A stretch of DNA of 64,000 nt from Streptomyces sp. NBC_00820 (GTDB lineage Bacteria; Actinomycetota; Actinomycetes; Streptomycetales; Streptomycetaceae). Within the stretch, counting starts at the first letter, position 1, and the number at the start of each line of letters is the position of its first letter. The translations under genes were made by a program, and so were the position numbers. Positions 25,041 to 33,847 of the stretch are shown piece after piece. The stretch is from NCBI RefSeq assembly GCF_036347055.1, contig NZ_CP108882.1, positions 5,684,501 through 5,748,500 of the forward strand, given 5' to 3'. The notes beneath the pieces are model-generated. The model made no database searches and was not told the origin of the DNA. It saw only the letters and a program-made list of their open reading frames with translations.

Positions 25041-26636
25041 ATGACCGTTTTGGAAGAGACGAAGGGTGAGCCGACCGGCGAGCCGGCGGACGCGCGCGGA
25101 CGGGTCGCCGAGCTGCACGAGATCCGTGCGCAGGCCGTGGCAGGTCCCAGCGAGAAGGCGACCCAGGCGCAGCACGCCAAGGGCAAGCTGACGGCCCGCG
25201 AGCGCATCGAGCTGCTCCTGGACCCGGGTTCCTTCCAGGAGGTCGAGCAGCTGCGCCGGCACCGGGCGACCGGTTTCGGCCTCGAGGCGAAGAAGCCGTA
25301 CAGCGACGGTGTCATCACCGGCTGGGGCACGGTGGAGGGCCGCACGGTCTTCGTCTACGCCCACGACTTCCGGATCTTCGGCGGCGCGCTGGGCGAGGCC
25401 CACGCCACCAAGATCCACAAGATCATGGACATGGCCATCGCGGCCGGCGCGCCCCTGGTCTCCCTGAACGACGGCGCGGGCGCCCGTATCCAGGAGGGCG
25501 TCTCCGCCCTCGCCGGTTACGGCGGCATCTTCCAGCGCAACACCAAGGCCTCGGGTGTCATCCCGCAGATCTCCGTGATGCTCGGCCCCTGCGCGGGCGG
25601 TGCGGCCTACAGCCCCGCCCTGACGGACTTCGTCTTCATGGTCCGCGAGACCTCGCAGATGTTCATCACCGGTCCGGACGTCGTCAAGGCGGTCACCGGC
25701 GAGGAGATCACCCAGAACGGCCTCGGCGGCGCCGACGTGCACGCCGAGACCTCGGGTGTGTGCCACTTCGCCTACGACGACGAGGAGACGTGCATCGCCG
25801 AGGTGCGCTACCTCCTGTCGCTGCTGCCGCAGAACAACCGCGAGAACCCGCCCCGGGCGGAGTCCTCCGACCCGGTGGACCGCCGCAGCGACGTCCTGCT
25901 CGACCTGGTCCCGGCCGACGGCAACCGCCCGTACGACATGGCCAAGGTCATCGAGGAGATCGTCGACGACGGCGAGTACGTCGAGGTCCATGAGCGCTGG
26001 GCCCGCAACATCATCTGCGCGATGGCCCGCCTGGACGGTCAGGTCGTCGGCATCATCGCCAACCAGCCCCAGGTCCTCGCCGGCGTACTGGACATCGAGG
26101 CGAGCGAAAAAGCTGCGCGCTTTGTCCAGATGTGTGACGCTTTCAATATCCCGATCGTCACCTTCCTGGACGTCCCCGGGTTCCTTCCCGGTGTCGACCA
26201 GGAGCACGGCGGAATCATCCGTCACGGCGCGAAGCTCCTCTACGCCTACTGCAACGCGACCGTGCCGAGGATCTCGCTGATCCTGCGCAAGGCCTACGGC
26301 GGTGCCTACATCGTCATGGACAGCCAGTCCATCGGCGCCGACCTGACCTACGCCTGGCCGACGAACGAGATCGCCGTCATGGGTGCGGAAGGTGCGGCCA
26401 ACGTCATCTTCCGCCGTCAGATCGCCGAGGCCGAGGACCCCGAGGCGATGCGGCAGAAGATGGTCAAGGAGTACAAGGCCGAGCTCATGCACCCGTACTA
26501 CGCGGCGGAGCGCGGCCTGGTGGACGACGTGATCGACCCCGCCGAGACCCGCGAGGTCCTGATCAAGTCCCTGTCGATGCTGCAGACGAAGCACGCCGAC
26601 CTGCCCTCGCGCAAGCACGGCAACCCCCCGCAGTAA
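25041..26636 (+). CDS. accB: acyl-CoA carboxylase carboxyltransferase (beta) subunit
   Basis: 531 residues, a carboxyltransferase of the biotin-dependent acyl-CoA carboxylase family. It transfers CO2 from carboxybiotin (on an AccA-type subunit, not in this window) to acetyl-CoA or propionyl-CoA, giving malonyl- or methylmalonyl-CoA for fatty acid and polyketide synthesis. Crotonase-like N and C halves are seen: LNDGAGARIQEGV with GPCAGGAAYSPAL, and DVPGFLPGVDQEHGGIIRHGAK with RKAYGGAYIVM. The specificity residue is Ile424, the AccB type; PccB enzymes have Asp there (known from the S. coelicolor enzymes). Followed by accE 58 bases downstream. The 154 bases upstream, after the lyase gene, show no clear terminator. 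Confidence 0.94.
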   Translation: MTVLEETKGEPTGEPADARGRVAELHEIRAQAVAGPSEKATQAQHAKGKLTARERIELLLDPGSFQEVEQLRRHRATGFGLEAKKPYSDGVITGWGTVEGRTVFVYAHDFRIFGGALGEAHATKIHKIMDMAIAAGAPLVSLNDGAGARIQEGVSALAGYGGIFQRNTKASGVIPQISVMLGPCAGGAAYSPALTDFVFMVRETSQMFITGPDVVKAVTGEEITQNGLGGADVHAETSGVCHFAYDDEETCIAEVRYLLSLLPQNNRENPPRAESSDPVDRRSDVLLDLVPADGNRPYDMAKVIEEIVDDGEYVEVHERWARNIICAMARLDGQVVGIIANQPQVLAGVLDIEASEKAARFVQMCDAFNIPIVTFLDVPGFLPGVDQEHGGIIRHGAKLLYAYCNATVPRISLILRKAYGGAYIVMDSQSIGADLTYAWPTNEIAVMGAEGAANVIFRRQIAEAEDPEAMRQKMVKEYKAELMHPYYAAERGLVDDVIDPAETREVLIKSLSMLQTKHADLPSRKHGNPPQ

Positions 26637-26694
26637 CCGACCCGGACCGGCCGCGGTGACTCCGCGGACTTCTCTCTCACGGAGACTGACACCC

Positions 26695-26883
26695 ATGAAC
26701 CTGCCTGACATCCGCGTCGAGAAGGGCCTCGCCGACCCCGAGGAAGTCGCCGCCATCACGGCCGTCCTCCTCGCCCGCGCCGCCGCCCAGCCGGCGCCCC
26801 CGGCCCACCGCGGCCGCCCCAGGGCCGGCTGGCGCCGCCTGGAGCGCGAGCCCGGCTTCCGCGCCCCGCACAGCTGGCACTGA
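26695..26883 (+). CDS. accE: acyl-CoA carboxylase epsilon subunit
   Basis: 62 residues beginning MNLPDIRVEKGLADPEEVAA and ending WRRLEREPGFRAPHSWH. This is the typical layout of actinobacterial AccE: an N-terminal strand/helix I-R-V-x-x-G-x-x-x-x-E-E-x-A-A, a Pro/Ala linker and a Trp-containing tail. Epsilon subunits bind the beta hexamer and raise carboxylase activity. GGAG lies about 10 bases before the ATG. It forms an operon with accB and is closed by a very strong terminator 8 bases after its stop. Short, but the context makes the identity firm. Confidence 0.92.
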   Translation: MNLPDIRVEKGLADPEEVAAITAVLLARAAAQPAPPAHRGRPRAGWRRLEREPGFRAPHSWH

Positions 26884-26890
26884 GTTCTGA

Positions 26891-26937
26891 CAACACCACG
26901 GCCCCGCTCTCCCAGGGAGAGCGGGGCCGTGGTGTTG
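26891..26937 (+). terminator. accBE terminator, 23-bp stem
   Basis: 26891-26913 is the exact reverse complement of 26915-26937, a 23-bp perfect inverted repeat with essentially no spacer (the practical loop is a few bases). It is among the longest stems in the window and directly follows accE. Confidence 0.95.
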
Positions 26938-27010
26938 GTGCGCCCAGGGTGGTCCGGCCGCGGGCGCCGAGTCGCGTACGCCGGCCCGGACGCGGGCCCG
27001 GACGCGACCC

Positions 27011-27039
27011 GGCCCCCGAACCGCATGGGTTCGGGGGCC
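27011..27039 (-). terminator. terminator of first conservon operon
   Basis: GGCCCCCGAACC (27011-27022) pairs perfectly with 27028-27039, loop of 5. It lies 24 bases beyond the cvnD stop on the minus strand. Confidence 0.8.
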
Positions 27040-27062
27040 GAGGTCACAGATCGCGGGGCGTC

Positions 27063-27644
27063 CTACCGCAGGCGGGCCATGAGTGCGTGTTCCACCAGGG
27101 TGATGAGTGCGCTCTTGGCGTCCGCGCGGTGGCGGGCGTCCGTGGTGATGATGGGGGTGTCGGGGCCGATCTGGAGTGCCTCGCGGACCTCGTCGGGCTG
27201 GTACGGCTGGCTGCCGTCGAAGCCGTTGAGGGCGATGACGAAGGGGAGGCCCGAGTTCTCGAAGTAGTCGACCGCGGGGAAGCAGTCGGCGAGGCGTCGG
27301 GTGTCGACCAGGACGATGGCACCGATGGCGCCGCGGACGAGGTCGTCCCACATGAACCAGAAGCGGTCCTGTCCGGGTGTACCGAAGAGGTACAGGATCA
27401 GGTCCTGGTCCAGGGTGATGCGGCCGAAGTCCATGGCGACCGTGGTGGTCTTCTTGTCCCCGGTGTGGGTGAGGTCGTCGATGCCCGCCGAAGCGGACGT
27501 CATGACGGCCTCGGTACGCAGCGGGTTGATCTCCGAGACCGCCCCGACGAACGTGGTTTTGCCCACGCCGAAGCCGCCCGCCACCACGATCTTCGCGGAC
27601 GTGGTGGAGCGGGAAGGCCCTCCGCTAGAGCTTGCGAAGTCCAC
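27063..27644 (-). CDS. cvnD: CvnD, Ras-like GTPase of conservon (first copy)
   Basis: 193 residues. Small GTPase fold with P-loop GGFGVGKT (23-30), a switch II-type FGTPGQDRF and an NGFD in place of NKxD. It is the G-protein component of a conservon, in which CvnA (membrane sensor), CvnB, CvnC and CvnD form a complex compared with eukaryotic GPCR systems. The ATG lies within the end of cvnC (20-base overlap). From residue 16 to the C-terminus it is identical to the second cvnD at 32359-32934, and the DNA is identical over 535 bases (27065-27599). Only the first 15 codons differ. Confidence 0.95.
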   Translation of the reverse strand: MDFASSSGGPSRSTTSAKIVVAGGFGVGKTTFVGAVSEINPLRTEAVMTSASAGIDDLTHTGDKKTTTVAMDFGRITLDQDLILYLFGTPGQDRFWFMWDDLVRGAIGAIVLVDTRRLADCFPAVDYFENSGLPFVIALNGFDGSQPYQPDEVREALQIGPDTPIITTDARHRADAKSALITLVEHALMARLR

Positions 27645-28194
27645 TGAGCACCCTTTCGAGCAAAGTCACGGCTGGCTGGCCACCGGCGTTCTCGTCGCCG
27701 CCGGGCTGATGGATGGCGACCAGGCCCGCCTCCGCCAAGTCGGCGACGAGGATCCTGGCCACGCCGAGGGGGATCGTGAGCAGGGCCGAGACCTCGGCCA
27801 CCGACTTGATCTCCCGGCACAGGTTGCAGATCCGCTGATGCTCGGGCAGCTGGCCCTGCATCTGATGCGGCTGCGCGGTGGTGTGCACCAGTGCCTCGAT
27901 GGCGAGCTGGTAGCGCGGGCGAGTCCGGCCGCCGGTCATGGCGTACGGACGCACCAAGGGGTTGCTGGCTCCCGCCGGAGCGGGCGTCGGCTCACGGCGC
28001 TGCGGCTGCACAGGCTGGATCCGAGGTGCCGCCGGCTGGTCGTACGGCGAGGGGCCGGGGCCCTGCGGTGCGTACGGCTGCTGGTGGCCAGGGGCGGAGG
28101 GGAAGTTGTACGGGTTCGCCGAGCCGTCGTTCTGACCCTGAGCAGGGCCGTACGACCAATTGCCCGAAGACGAACCGCCTGGGGGTGTTGCCAC
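27625..28194 (-). CDS. cvnC: CvnC, DUF742 protein (first copy)
   Basis: 189 residues, GTG start with GGAGGAG 4 bases upstream. The C-terminal half is the DUF742 domain, a winged-helix-like fold: LVRPYAMTGGRTRPRYQLAIEALVHTT, then EHQRICNLCREIKSVAEVSALL and GVARILVADLAEAGLV. The N-terminal 80 residues are Pro/Gln/Tyr-rich and presumably disordered; the second cvnC lacks most of this extension. The stop overlaps the cvnD start. In studied conservons CvnC binds the other soluble partners; DNA binding is suggested by the fold only. Confidence 0.93.
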   Translation of the reverse strand: MATPPGGSSSGNWSYGPAQGQNDGSANPYNFPSAPGHQQPYAPQGPGPSPYDQPAAPRIQPVQPQRREPTPAPAGASNPLVRPYAMTGGRTRPRYQLAIEALVHTTAQPHQMQGQLPEHQRICNLCREIKSVAEVSALLTIPLGVARILVADLAEAGLVAIHQPGGDENAGGQPAVTLLERVLSGLRKL

Positions 28195-28288
28195 TTTCTC
28201 CTCCTCCGACTGTGCCGGGCACCCATCGCTGTGGAGCCGCGTCCCGAAACCTTACGGCCCAGGGACGCGAACACGCACCGTTCGATTG

Positions 28289-28711
28289 CTAGTTGAGAAG
28301 GCTTCCCTGGAGCTCCGCACGGAGATCCGGGGTGAGGACCGTGCCCGCGCGGTCCACCAGAAGGGCCATCTCGTACCCAATGAGGCCGATGTCCGCTTCC
28401 GGGTGGGCCAGAACCGCGAGCGCGGAACCGTCGGATACGGACATGAGGAAGAGGAATCCTCGCTCCATCTCCACAACCGTCTGGTTCACGGCGCCTCCCT
28501 CGAAGATCCGAGAGGCGCCCGCCGTCAGCGACGTCAGACCGGATGCGACGGCCGCGAGCTGGTCGGCGCGGTCGCGGGGGAAGCCTTCGGACATCGCCAG
28601 AAGGAGTCCGTCGGCGGAGACCACCACCGTGTGGGACACCCCCGGGGTGTTGTCCACGAAGTTGGTGATCAACCAGTTCAGGTTCTGTGCCGCCTGGCTC
28701 ATCGGGCTCAC
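28289..28711 (-). CDS. cvnB: CvnB, roadblock/LC7 protein (first copy)
   Basis: 140 residues, a roadblock/LC7 fold (NLNWLITNFVDNTPGVSHTVVVSADGLLLAMSEG, GASRIFEGGAVNQTVVEMERGFLFLMSVSDGSALAVLA). GTG at 28711 is preferred, with AGGAG 7 bases upstream and starting 1 base after the cvnA stop; an internal ATG at 28702 is possible. Roadblock proteins often act on small GTPases, so CvnB probably modulates CvnD and links it to CvnA. The second cvnB (33425-33847) is nearly the same protein with scattered substitutions, unlike the exactly identical cvnD pair. A gap of about 95 bases separates it from cvnC. Confidence 0.94.
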   Translation of the reverse strand: MSPMSQAAQNLNWLITNFVDNTPGVSHTVVVSADGLLLAMSEGFPRDRADQLAAVASGLTSLTAGASRIFEGGAVNQTVVEMERGFLFLMSVSDGSALAVLAHPEADIGLIGYEMALLVDRAGTVLTPDLRAELQGSLLN

Positions 28712-28712
28712 A

Positions 28713-31700
28713 CTAACGCTCCTGGTTGTAGGTGCTGTCAGGGCCGAAGCCCTGGCCGTTCGTTTCACTGCCTGCGTTGCGTCCGCGCTGGACACCTCGA
28801 CGCAGGTTGCTCAGCCTGCCCCGGACGTCCTCCGGGGCACGGGAGACCTGGGGGCCCCCCTGAGGGGTGCTCTCGGCGGTGCCCTCGACCAGGTTGGCCT
28901 TGGGTACCCGCCGCGGCAGACCGGAGGAGGTGACCCCGCCCGCCTTGGGCTTCCGCAGCTGCGAGGCCTGCTGCCAGCGCTCGTCGTTGGCCGAACGCCA
29001 GTCGCTGTCACCGTCGTTGCCCGGGGTGTTGCCCGGTGCGGGAGCCGGCGTCTCCGGCCGCACAGGTGCCGCACCGTTCGAGCCGCTCACGCCGTTGGAA
29101 CCGCTCCCCAGCGAACCGCGGCGGGGCAACCCGGAGTCGGTCATCCGGTGGGGGGCGGAAGGGGACGGTCCCGGTCGGTCGAAGCCTACGCGGTTCCGCT
29201 CGTTCACGTCACCGGCCTGCGACGATTCCGTTTCCGGAGCGTACTGGGCCGGGTGGCCGTTCTGGAAACCGGCCTCGTTCTGGAAGCCGTTCTGCTGCGG
29301 CCAGTCGTCCTGCGCCGGCTCCGCGAACGCGGGGTCGGGGTAGCCGCCGCCGTTGGCCTGGAAGCCGTCGTTCTGCGGCAGCCCGCCGTTCGGAGCGAAG
29401 TACTGGTCGTCGTAGGGCTTTTCGTACGACCCTTCGTACGACGCCTGACCCTGCTCCTGGTACGGCTGCTGCGGCTGCTCCTGGTACGCCTGCTGCCCGT
29501 CGAAGGCACCGGGCTGCGCCGGCTGCGCGGTGTACCCGGTGGTGCTGCCGTCGTAGCCGGCCCGCTGCGCGTCGAACTCGTCCGGGTACGCCTGCTGCGG
29601 GTTCTCGGACTGCTCGTGACCCGGGGACCCCAGGGCGGCACGGCGCTCTTCACGCAGCAGCGAGCGGCCGACCGGGTCCAGGTCACGGATGTCGTCGGGG
29701 ACCTCGTAGCGGCTGTCGTCGAAGCCCAGTTCGGCGGCGGTACGCAGCGGAGGCTGCTGCTGCTGTTGCTGCTGCTGGCCGAAGTTCTCACCCTGGAACT
29801 TCTGTTCCGGGATGATCTGGGAGACGGTGAACTCCTCGCGGTCCAGCGCCACGTCGCCGCCACCACCGTGCGTGATCGCGTCCGGCAGCATGACCAGGGA
29901 GGTCGTACCGGCCTGCTCGCCCGAGGGGCGCAGCTGGACGCGGATGCCGTGCCGGTCGGACAGCCGGCCGACCACGAACAGGCCCATGCGCTGGGAGATC
30001 GCGGCGTCCACGGTCGGCGGGTTGGCCAGCTTGTGGTTGATGTCCGCGAAGTCCTCGGCCGTGAGGCCGATGCCCTTGTCGTGGATCTCGACCATCACGC
30101 GGCCGTCGGGGAGACGGGTCGCGGTGACGCGGACCTTGGTCTGCGGGGAGGAGAACGTGGTGGCGTTCTCCAGCAGCTCGGCCAGCAGGTGCACGAGGTC
30201 GGTCACGGCACGGCCGTGGATCTCGGCGTCGGGGACACCGGAGAGCTCGACGCGCTCGTACTGCTCCACCTCGGAGGAGGCGGCGCGCAGGACGTCGACC
30301 AGCGGGACCGGCTGGTCCCAGCGGCGGCCCGGCTCCTCGCCGGCGAGGACCAGGAGGTTCTCGCCGTTGCGGCGCATACGGGTCGCGAGGTGGTCCAGCT
30401 TGAAGAGGTTCTCCAGCTGGTCCGGGTCGGCCTCGTTGTTCTCCAGGTCGGTGATCAGGGTCAGCTGGCCCTCGATCAGGGACTGGTTGCGGCGCGACAG
30501 GTTGGTGAAGATCGCGTTGATGTTGCCTCGCAGCAGGGCCTGCTCGGCGGCGAGACGGACCGCCTCGCGGTGGACCTGGTCGAAGGCGCGGGCGACCTCG
30601 CCGATCTCGTCCTTGGTGTGGATCGGGATCGGGGTCACCCGGGTGTCGACCCGGCCCGGGTCGGTACGGGAGAGCTGGTCCACCAGCATCGGCAGACGCT
30701 GCTCGGCGATGCCGAAGGCGGCGTTGCGCAGCTGGCGCATCGAGCGGCTCATCTGGCGGGCCACGGTGCCGGCCAGGAAGAAGGCGAGGAGCAGGGCGAG
30801 CACGACGGCCGCACCGGTGATGAACGCCGAGGTCTTGGCGTCGTCGGCGATGCCGGAGGCCTCGGTCACGGCCTTGTTGGCCATGTCCGTCTCGATCGAG
30901 CTGTACGCGTCGAACTTGAGGGTGTTGACCGCCCACCAGTTGACCGGGGTGATGCCCTGCGTGACCGCGAGCTGCTGGCGCTCCGTGGGGTCCGTGGTCT
31001 TCAGCGAGGCGAGCGCGATCACCATCGCCTGCGGGTTGGACGGCGGCGGAACGAAGTTCGGGTCCTTGGCCTTGGCCTGCCTGGCCAGCGCCGCGGCCTT
31101 GGCCTCGACGTCCTTCTTCTCCGCTTCGAGCCGGTCCGCGTCGGCCTGGGTGCCACCGCCGAGGTACTCCTCGGAGGCGATGCCCTCCAGGTACGCGTAG
31201 GAGGCGAGGGCCGTGCGCTGGCTGGTCAGACCAGGCTGGTCCGGGCCCGGCTTGATCAGCATGTGCATACCGATCGAGCGTTCCAGGGACAGCGCGGCCT
31301 TGGTCAGCGAGATGGCGTAGACGGTGCGGCCGTAGGAGGTGATGTTGCCCGTGCCCAGACCCAGCTCGTTGGCGAACTCCATGAGCGGGTGGGCGATCTT
31401 GACGTAGCCCTCCTCGGTCTGCACACCGGGGAGATTCGTCGTGTACGCCAGCTGGCGCAGCGTCCGCAGCTGGGGCTCCGTGTCACCGAACAGCTTCAGT
31501 CGGCGGTCCAGGCCGGCGGTGTGCGGCGCGTCCTGCGCGACCCGGTGGAAGTCCGCGGCGGCCTTGTCGGTCCTGGCGCGGATACCGATGACCGACTTCT
31601 TGTCCTCGGCGGTCTCCAGCTTGCCCTTCAGCAGGTACTGAGCGGTCATGTCCCGCTCGTTGTACAGCTGGTTGGCATAGGTAAGAGAGGCCTGAACCAG

Positions 31701-31979
31701 GCGCGCGGTCTTCTCCGCGTCCTGCGCGTCCTGCCAGGTGTCGATCGAGCTCTTCACCTGGAAGCCGCCCATGACCAGGCCGACCACCACGGGTATGAGC
31801 AGGATCGCGTTCAGGCGGGTCGGCACTCTCCAGTTGCGCGGGGAGAAGCGGCCACCGCTGGAAGCGGGGGGTTCCGCCGGCTCCGAACCGGGTACAACCG
31901 GACTGGGCGCCGCAGCGCGCGGCGGCGGGGTGAAGTTGCCCCGTGCCGACGGCTCGGGACCGTTCTTGCTTCGCCTCAC
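28713..31979 (-). CDS. cvnA: CvnA, nitrate/nitrite-sensor-like membrane kinase-homologue (first copy)
   Basis: 1088 residues from GTG 31979 (MRRSKNGPEPSARGNFTPPPR, the usual start of such proteins); the frame is open to 32297 but without a good site. Two transmembrane helices (about 56-74 and 385-406) frame an extracellular NIT-type helical sensor. A HAMP segment, a dimerisation helix with LDHLATRMRRNGENLL and a GHKL ATPase follow: N-box LLENAT (about 601-606), HDKGIGL (633-639) and MGLFVVGRL. The last 370 residues are Gln/Gly/Pro/Tyr-rich and low complexity. It is the receptor part of the conservon; whether it phosphorylates anything is unsettled. First gene of a four-gene operon (A-B-C-D). 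Confidence 0.94.
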   Translation of the reverse strand: MRRSKNGPEPSARGNFTPPPRAAAPSPVVPGSEPAEPPASSGGRFSPRNWRVPTRLNAILLIPVVVGLVMGGFQVKSSIDTWQDAQDAEKTARLVQASLTYANQLYNERDMTAQYLLKGKLETAEDKKSVIGIRARTDKAAADFHRVAQDAPHTAGLDRRLKLFGDTEPQLRTLRQLAYTTNLPGVQTEEGYVKIAHPLMEFANELGLGTGNITSYGRTVYAISLTKAALSLERSIGMHMLIKPGPDQPGLTSQRTALASYAYLEGIASEEYLGGGTQADADRLEAEKKDVEAKAAALARQAKAKDPNFVPPPSNPQAMVIALASLKTTDPTERQQLAVTQGITPVNWWAVNTLKFDAYSSIETDMANKAVTEASGIADDAKTSAFITGAAVVLALLLAFFLAGTVARQMSRSMRQLRNAAFGIAEQRLPMLVDQLSRTDPGRVDTRVTPIPIHTKDEIGEVARAFDQVHREAVRLAAEQALLRGNINAIFTNLSRRNQSLIEGQLTLITDLENNEADPDQLENLFKLDHLATRMRRNGENLLVLAGEEPGRRWDQPVPLVDVLRAASSEVEQYERVELSGVPDAEIHGRAVTDLVHLLAELLENATTFSSPQTKVRVTATRLPDGRVMVEIHDKGIGLTAEDFADINHKLANPPTVDAAISQRMGLFVVGRLSDRHGIRVQLRPSGEQAGTTSLVMLPDAITHGGGGDVALDREEFTVSQIIPEQKFQGENFGQQQQQQQQPPLRTAAELGFDDSRYEVPDDIRDLDPVGRSLLREERRAALGSPGHEQSENPQQAYPDEFDAQRAGYDGSTTGYTAQPAQPGAFDGQQAYQEQPQQPYQEQGQASYEGSYEKPYDDQYFAPNGGLPQNDGFQANGGGYPDPAFAEPAQDDWPQQNGFQNEAGFQNGHPAQYAPETESSQAGDVNERNRVGFDRPGPSPSAPHRMTDSGLPRRGSLGSGSNGVSGSNGAAPVRPETPAPAPGNTPGNDGDSDWRSANDERWQQASQLRKPKAGGVTSSGLPRRVPKANLVEGTAESTPQGGPQVSRAPEDVRGRLSNLRRGVQRGRNAGSETNGQGFGPDSTYNQER

Positions 31980-32280
31980 TCGACCAACAACCTCTCGGCG
32001 GGTCGGCACCTTCGACGTGCCGCAGTCTCTCAGAGCCCGTTCTGGCATCGACGACTCAGTACGTCGTTGACCAATGGGCGGTTCAGGCATTCCAGCACGT
32101 GGACCAGCGCAGTTCCAAACAGTGGAGAGCGCGAGGTCGTGCCCTTGTAAGTCCCAGATAAAACGGTCATAAAGAGCGAGCCACGCCAAATGGCGGGGCG
32201 TTTGTGCGCGGACAGGCACCACGCGACCGCGTCGCGTGGTGATCCTCGCCCGATTCCTCTGCCGAACTGTTATGAACACC

Positions 32281-32314
32281 GGAGCCGACCGTGTCAAAGG
32301 CCACAGTCGGCTCC
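32281..32314 (-). terminator. hairpin between the two conservon operons
   Basis: GGAGCCGAC (32281-32289) pairs with GTCGGCTCC (32306-32314), 16-base loop, 45 bases past the second cvnD stop. The 380-base gap 31980-32358 otherwise holds only the upstream region of the first cvnA, including an AT-richer stretch around 32150-32175 that may carry its promoter. Confidence 0.55.
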
Positions 32315-32358
32315 AGGTTCTCTACGGCAACTGCCTTACGGCACGTCCCACTTGACTG

Positions 32359-32934
32359 TCACCGCAGGCGGGCCATGAGTGCGTGTTCCACCAGGGTGAT
32401 GAGTGCGCTCTTGGCGTCCGCGCGGTGGCGGGCGTCCGTGGTGATGATGGGGGTGTCGGGGCCGATCTGGAGTGCCTCGCGGACCTCGTCGGGCTGGTAC
32501 GGCTGGCTGCCGTCGAAGCCGTTGAGGGCGATGACGAAGGGGAGGCCCGAGTTCTCGAAGTAGTCGACCGCGGGGAAGCAGTCGGCGAGGCGTCGGGTGT
32601 CGACCAGGACGATGGCACCGATGGCGCCGCGGACGAGGTCGTCCCACATGAACCAGAAGCGGTCCTGTCCGGGTGTACCGAAGAGGTACAGGATCAGGTC
32701 CTGGTCCAGGGTGATGCGGCCGAAGTCCATGGCGACCGTGGTGGTCTTCTTGTCCCCGGTGTGGGTGAGGTCGTCGATGCCCGCCGAAGCGGACGTCATG
32801 ACGGCCTCGGTACGCAGCGGGTTGATCTCCGAGACCGCCCCGACGAACGTGGTTTTGCCCACGCCGAAGCCGCCCGCCACCACGATCTTCGCGGAGGTGG
32901 TGGTCCGGCCCGAGTCAGAGCTTGCGAAGTCCAC
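32359..32934 (-). CDS. cvnD: CvnD, Ras-like GTPase of conservon (second copy)
   Basis: 191 residues. Identical in protein and DNA to the first cvnD over its C-terminal 176 codons (32361-32895 matches 27065-27599 base for base). Only the N-terminal MDFASSDSGRTT differs, as does the stop codon (TGA here, TAG there). P-loop GGFGVGKT and FGTPGQDRF are the same, so both conservons must signal through a GTPase with identical switch and effector surfaces. It overlaps the end of cvnC by 20 bases. Confidence 0.95.
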   Translation of the reverse strand: MDFASSDSGRTTTSAKIVVAGGFGVGKTTFVGAVSEINPLRTEAVMTSASAGIDDLTHTGDKKTTTVAMDFGRITLDQDLILYLFGTPGQDRFWFMWDDLVRGAIGAIVLVDTRRLADCFPAVDYFENSGLPFVIALNGFDGSQPYQPDEVREALQIGPDTPIITTDARHRADAKSALITLVEHALMARLR

Positions 32935-33313
32935 TGAGCACCCTTTCGAGCAGCGTCACATCCGGAGCGCCGCCGTTGTTCTCGTCGCCACCAGGCTGGT
33001 GGATGGCGACCAGGCCGGCCTCGGCGAGGTCGGCCACCAGGATCCGGGCCACGCCGAGCGGCATGGTCAGCAGCGCGGAGACTTCCGCGACCGACTTGAC
33101 CTCGCGGCACAGGTGGCAGATGCGCTGATGCTCCGGGAGCATCCCGATGAGCGCTGCCGGGTCGGCCGTGGTGCTGATCAGCGCCTCGATGGCGAGCTGA
33201 TAGCGCGGCCGGGTCCGGCCGCCGGTCATCGCGTACGGACGTACCAGCGGCTGGTCGCCCTCATCGCCGTACGGTTCCGCGTACGGATCATGAGAGGCGG
33301 TGGGCGGGGTCAT
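32915..33313 (-). CDS. cvnC: CvnC, DUF742 protein (second copy)
   Basis: 132 residues. DUF742 domain with QPLVRPYAMTGGRTRPRYQL, PEHQRICHLCREVKSVAEVS and GVARILVADLAEAGLV. It is shorter than the first copy because the Pro/Gln-rich N-terminal extension is almost absent (about 20 residues before the domain). ATG at 33313 with an AGGATTC-type site. The stop lies inside cvnD. The 110-base gap to cvnB upstream (33314-33424) is G/T-rich on the + strand and shows no separate gene. Confidence 0.93.
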   Translation of the reverse strand: MTPPTASHDPYAEPYGDEGDQPLVRPYAMTGGRTRPRYQLAIEALISTTADPAALIGMLPEHQRICHLCREVKSVAEVSALLTMPLGVARILVADLAEAGLVAIHQPGGDENNGGAPDVTLLERVLSGLRKL

Positions 33314-33424
33314 GAATCCTCCGGGCGGGACAGCAAGTTGGTCAGTCGTGCCGTCTGACGGGGCCGGTGGGGGGATTGTGGCGGCCGGACGGTGGTTTTG
33401 TGAGGTGGGTGGTGCCGGGGCGGG

Positions 33425-33847
33425 TCAGTGGAGCAGACTGCCTTGGAGCTCGGCGCGCAGATCCGGCGTGAGCACCGCACCCGCACGGTCGACGAGCAGC
33501 GCCATCTCGTAGCCGACGAGACCGATGTCGCACTCGGGGTGGGCCAGGACCGCGAGGGACGACCCGTCCGAGACGGACATGAGGAAGAGAAAGCCGCGCT
33601 CCATCTCGACGACGGTCTGCGCCACACTGCCGCCCTCGAAGATCCGGGAGGCCCCGGCCGTCAACGAGGTCAGCCCGGACGCGACCGCCGCCAGCTGGTC
33701 GGCGCGGTCCCGCGGGAAGCCTTCGGACATCGCCAGCAGGAGGCCGTCGGCGGAGACCACCACCGTGTGCGACACCCCAGGGGTGTTGTCCACGAAGTTG
33801 GTGATCAACCAGTTCAGGTTCTGTGCCGCCTGGCTCATCGGACTCAA
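33425..33847 (-). CDS. cvnB: CvnB, roadblock/LC7 protein (second copy)
   Basis: 140 residues. The start is a TTG at 33847, immediately after the cvnA TAG, with AGGAG 7 bases upstream, the same arrangement as the GTG start of the first copy (both give MSPMSQAAQNLNWLI). Roadblock fold as in the paralogue; differences are scattered (GGSVAQ for GGAVNQ, HPECDIGLVG for HPEADIGLIG). It presumably regulates or anchors the CvnD GTPase. Confidence 0.93.
   Translation of the reverse strand: MSPMSQAAQNLNWLITNFVDNTPGVSHTVVVSADGLLLAMSEGFPRDRADQLAAVASGLTSLTAGASRIFEGGSVAQTVVEMERGFLFLMSVSDGSSLAVLAHPECDIGLVGYEMALLVDRAGAVLTPDLRAELQGSLLH

Noticed and set aside
28293..32150. Very long open frame (about 1285 codons) antisense to the first cvnA
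   Set aside because: High-GC codon bias opens the opposite frame; the translation is low-complexity Arg/Val/Leu/Gly without domains, and the cvnA frame explains the DNA fully.
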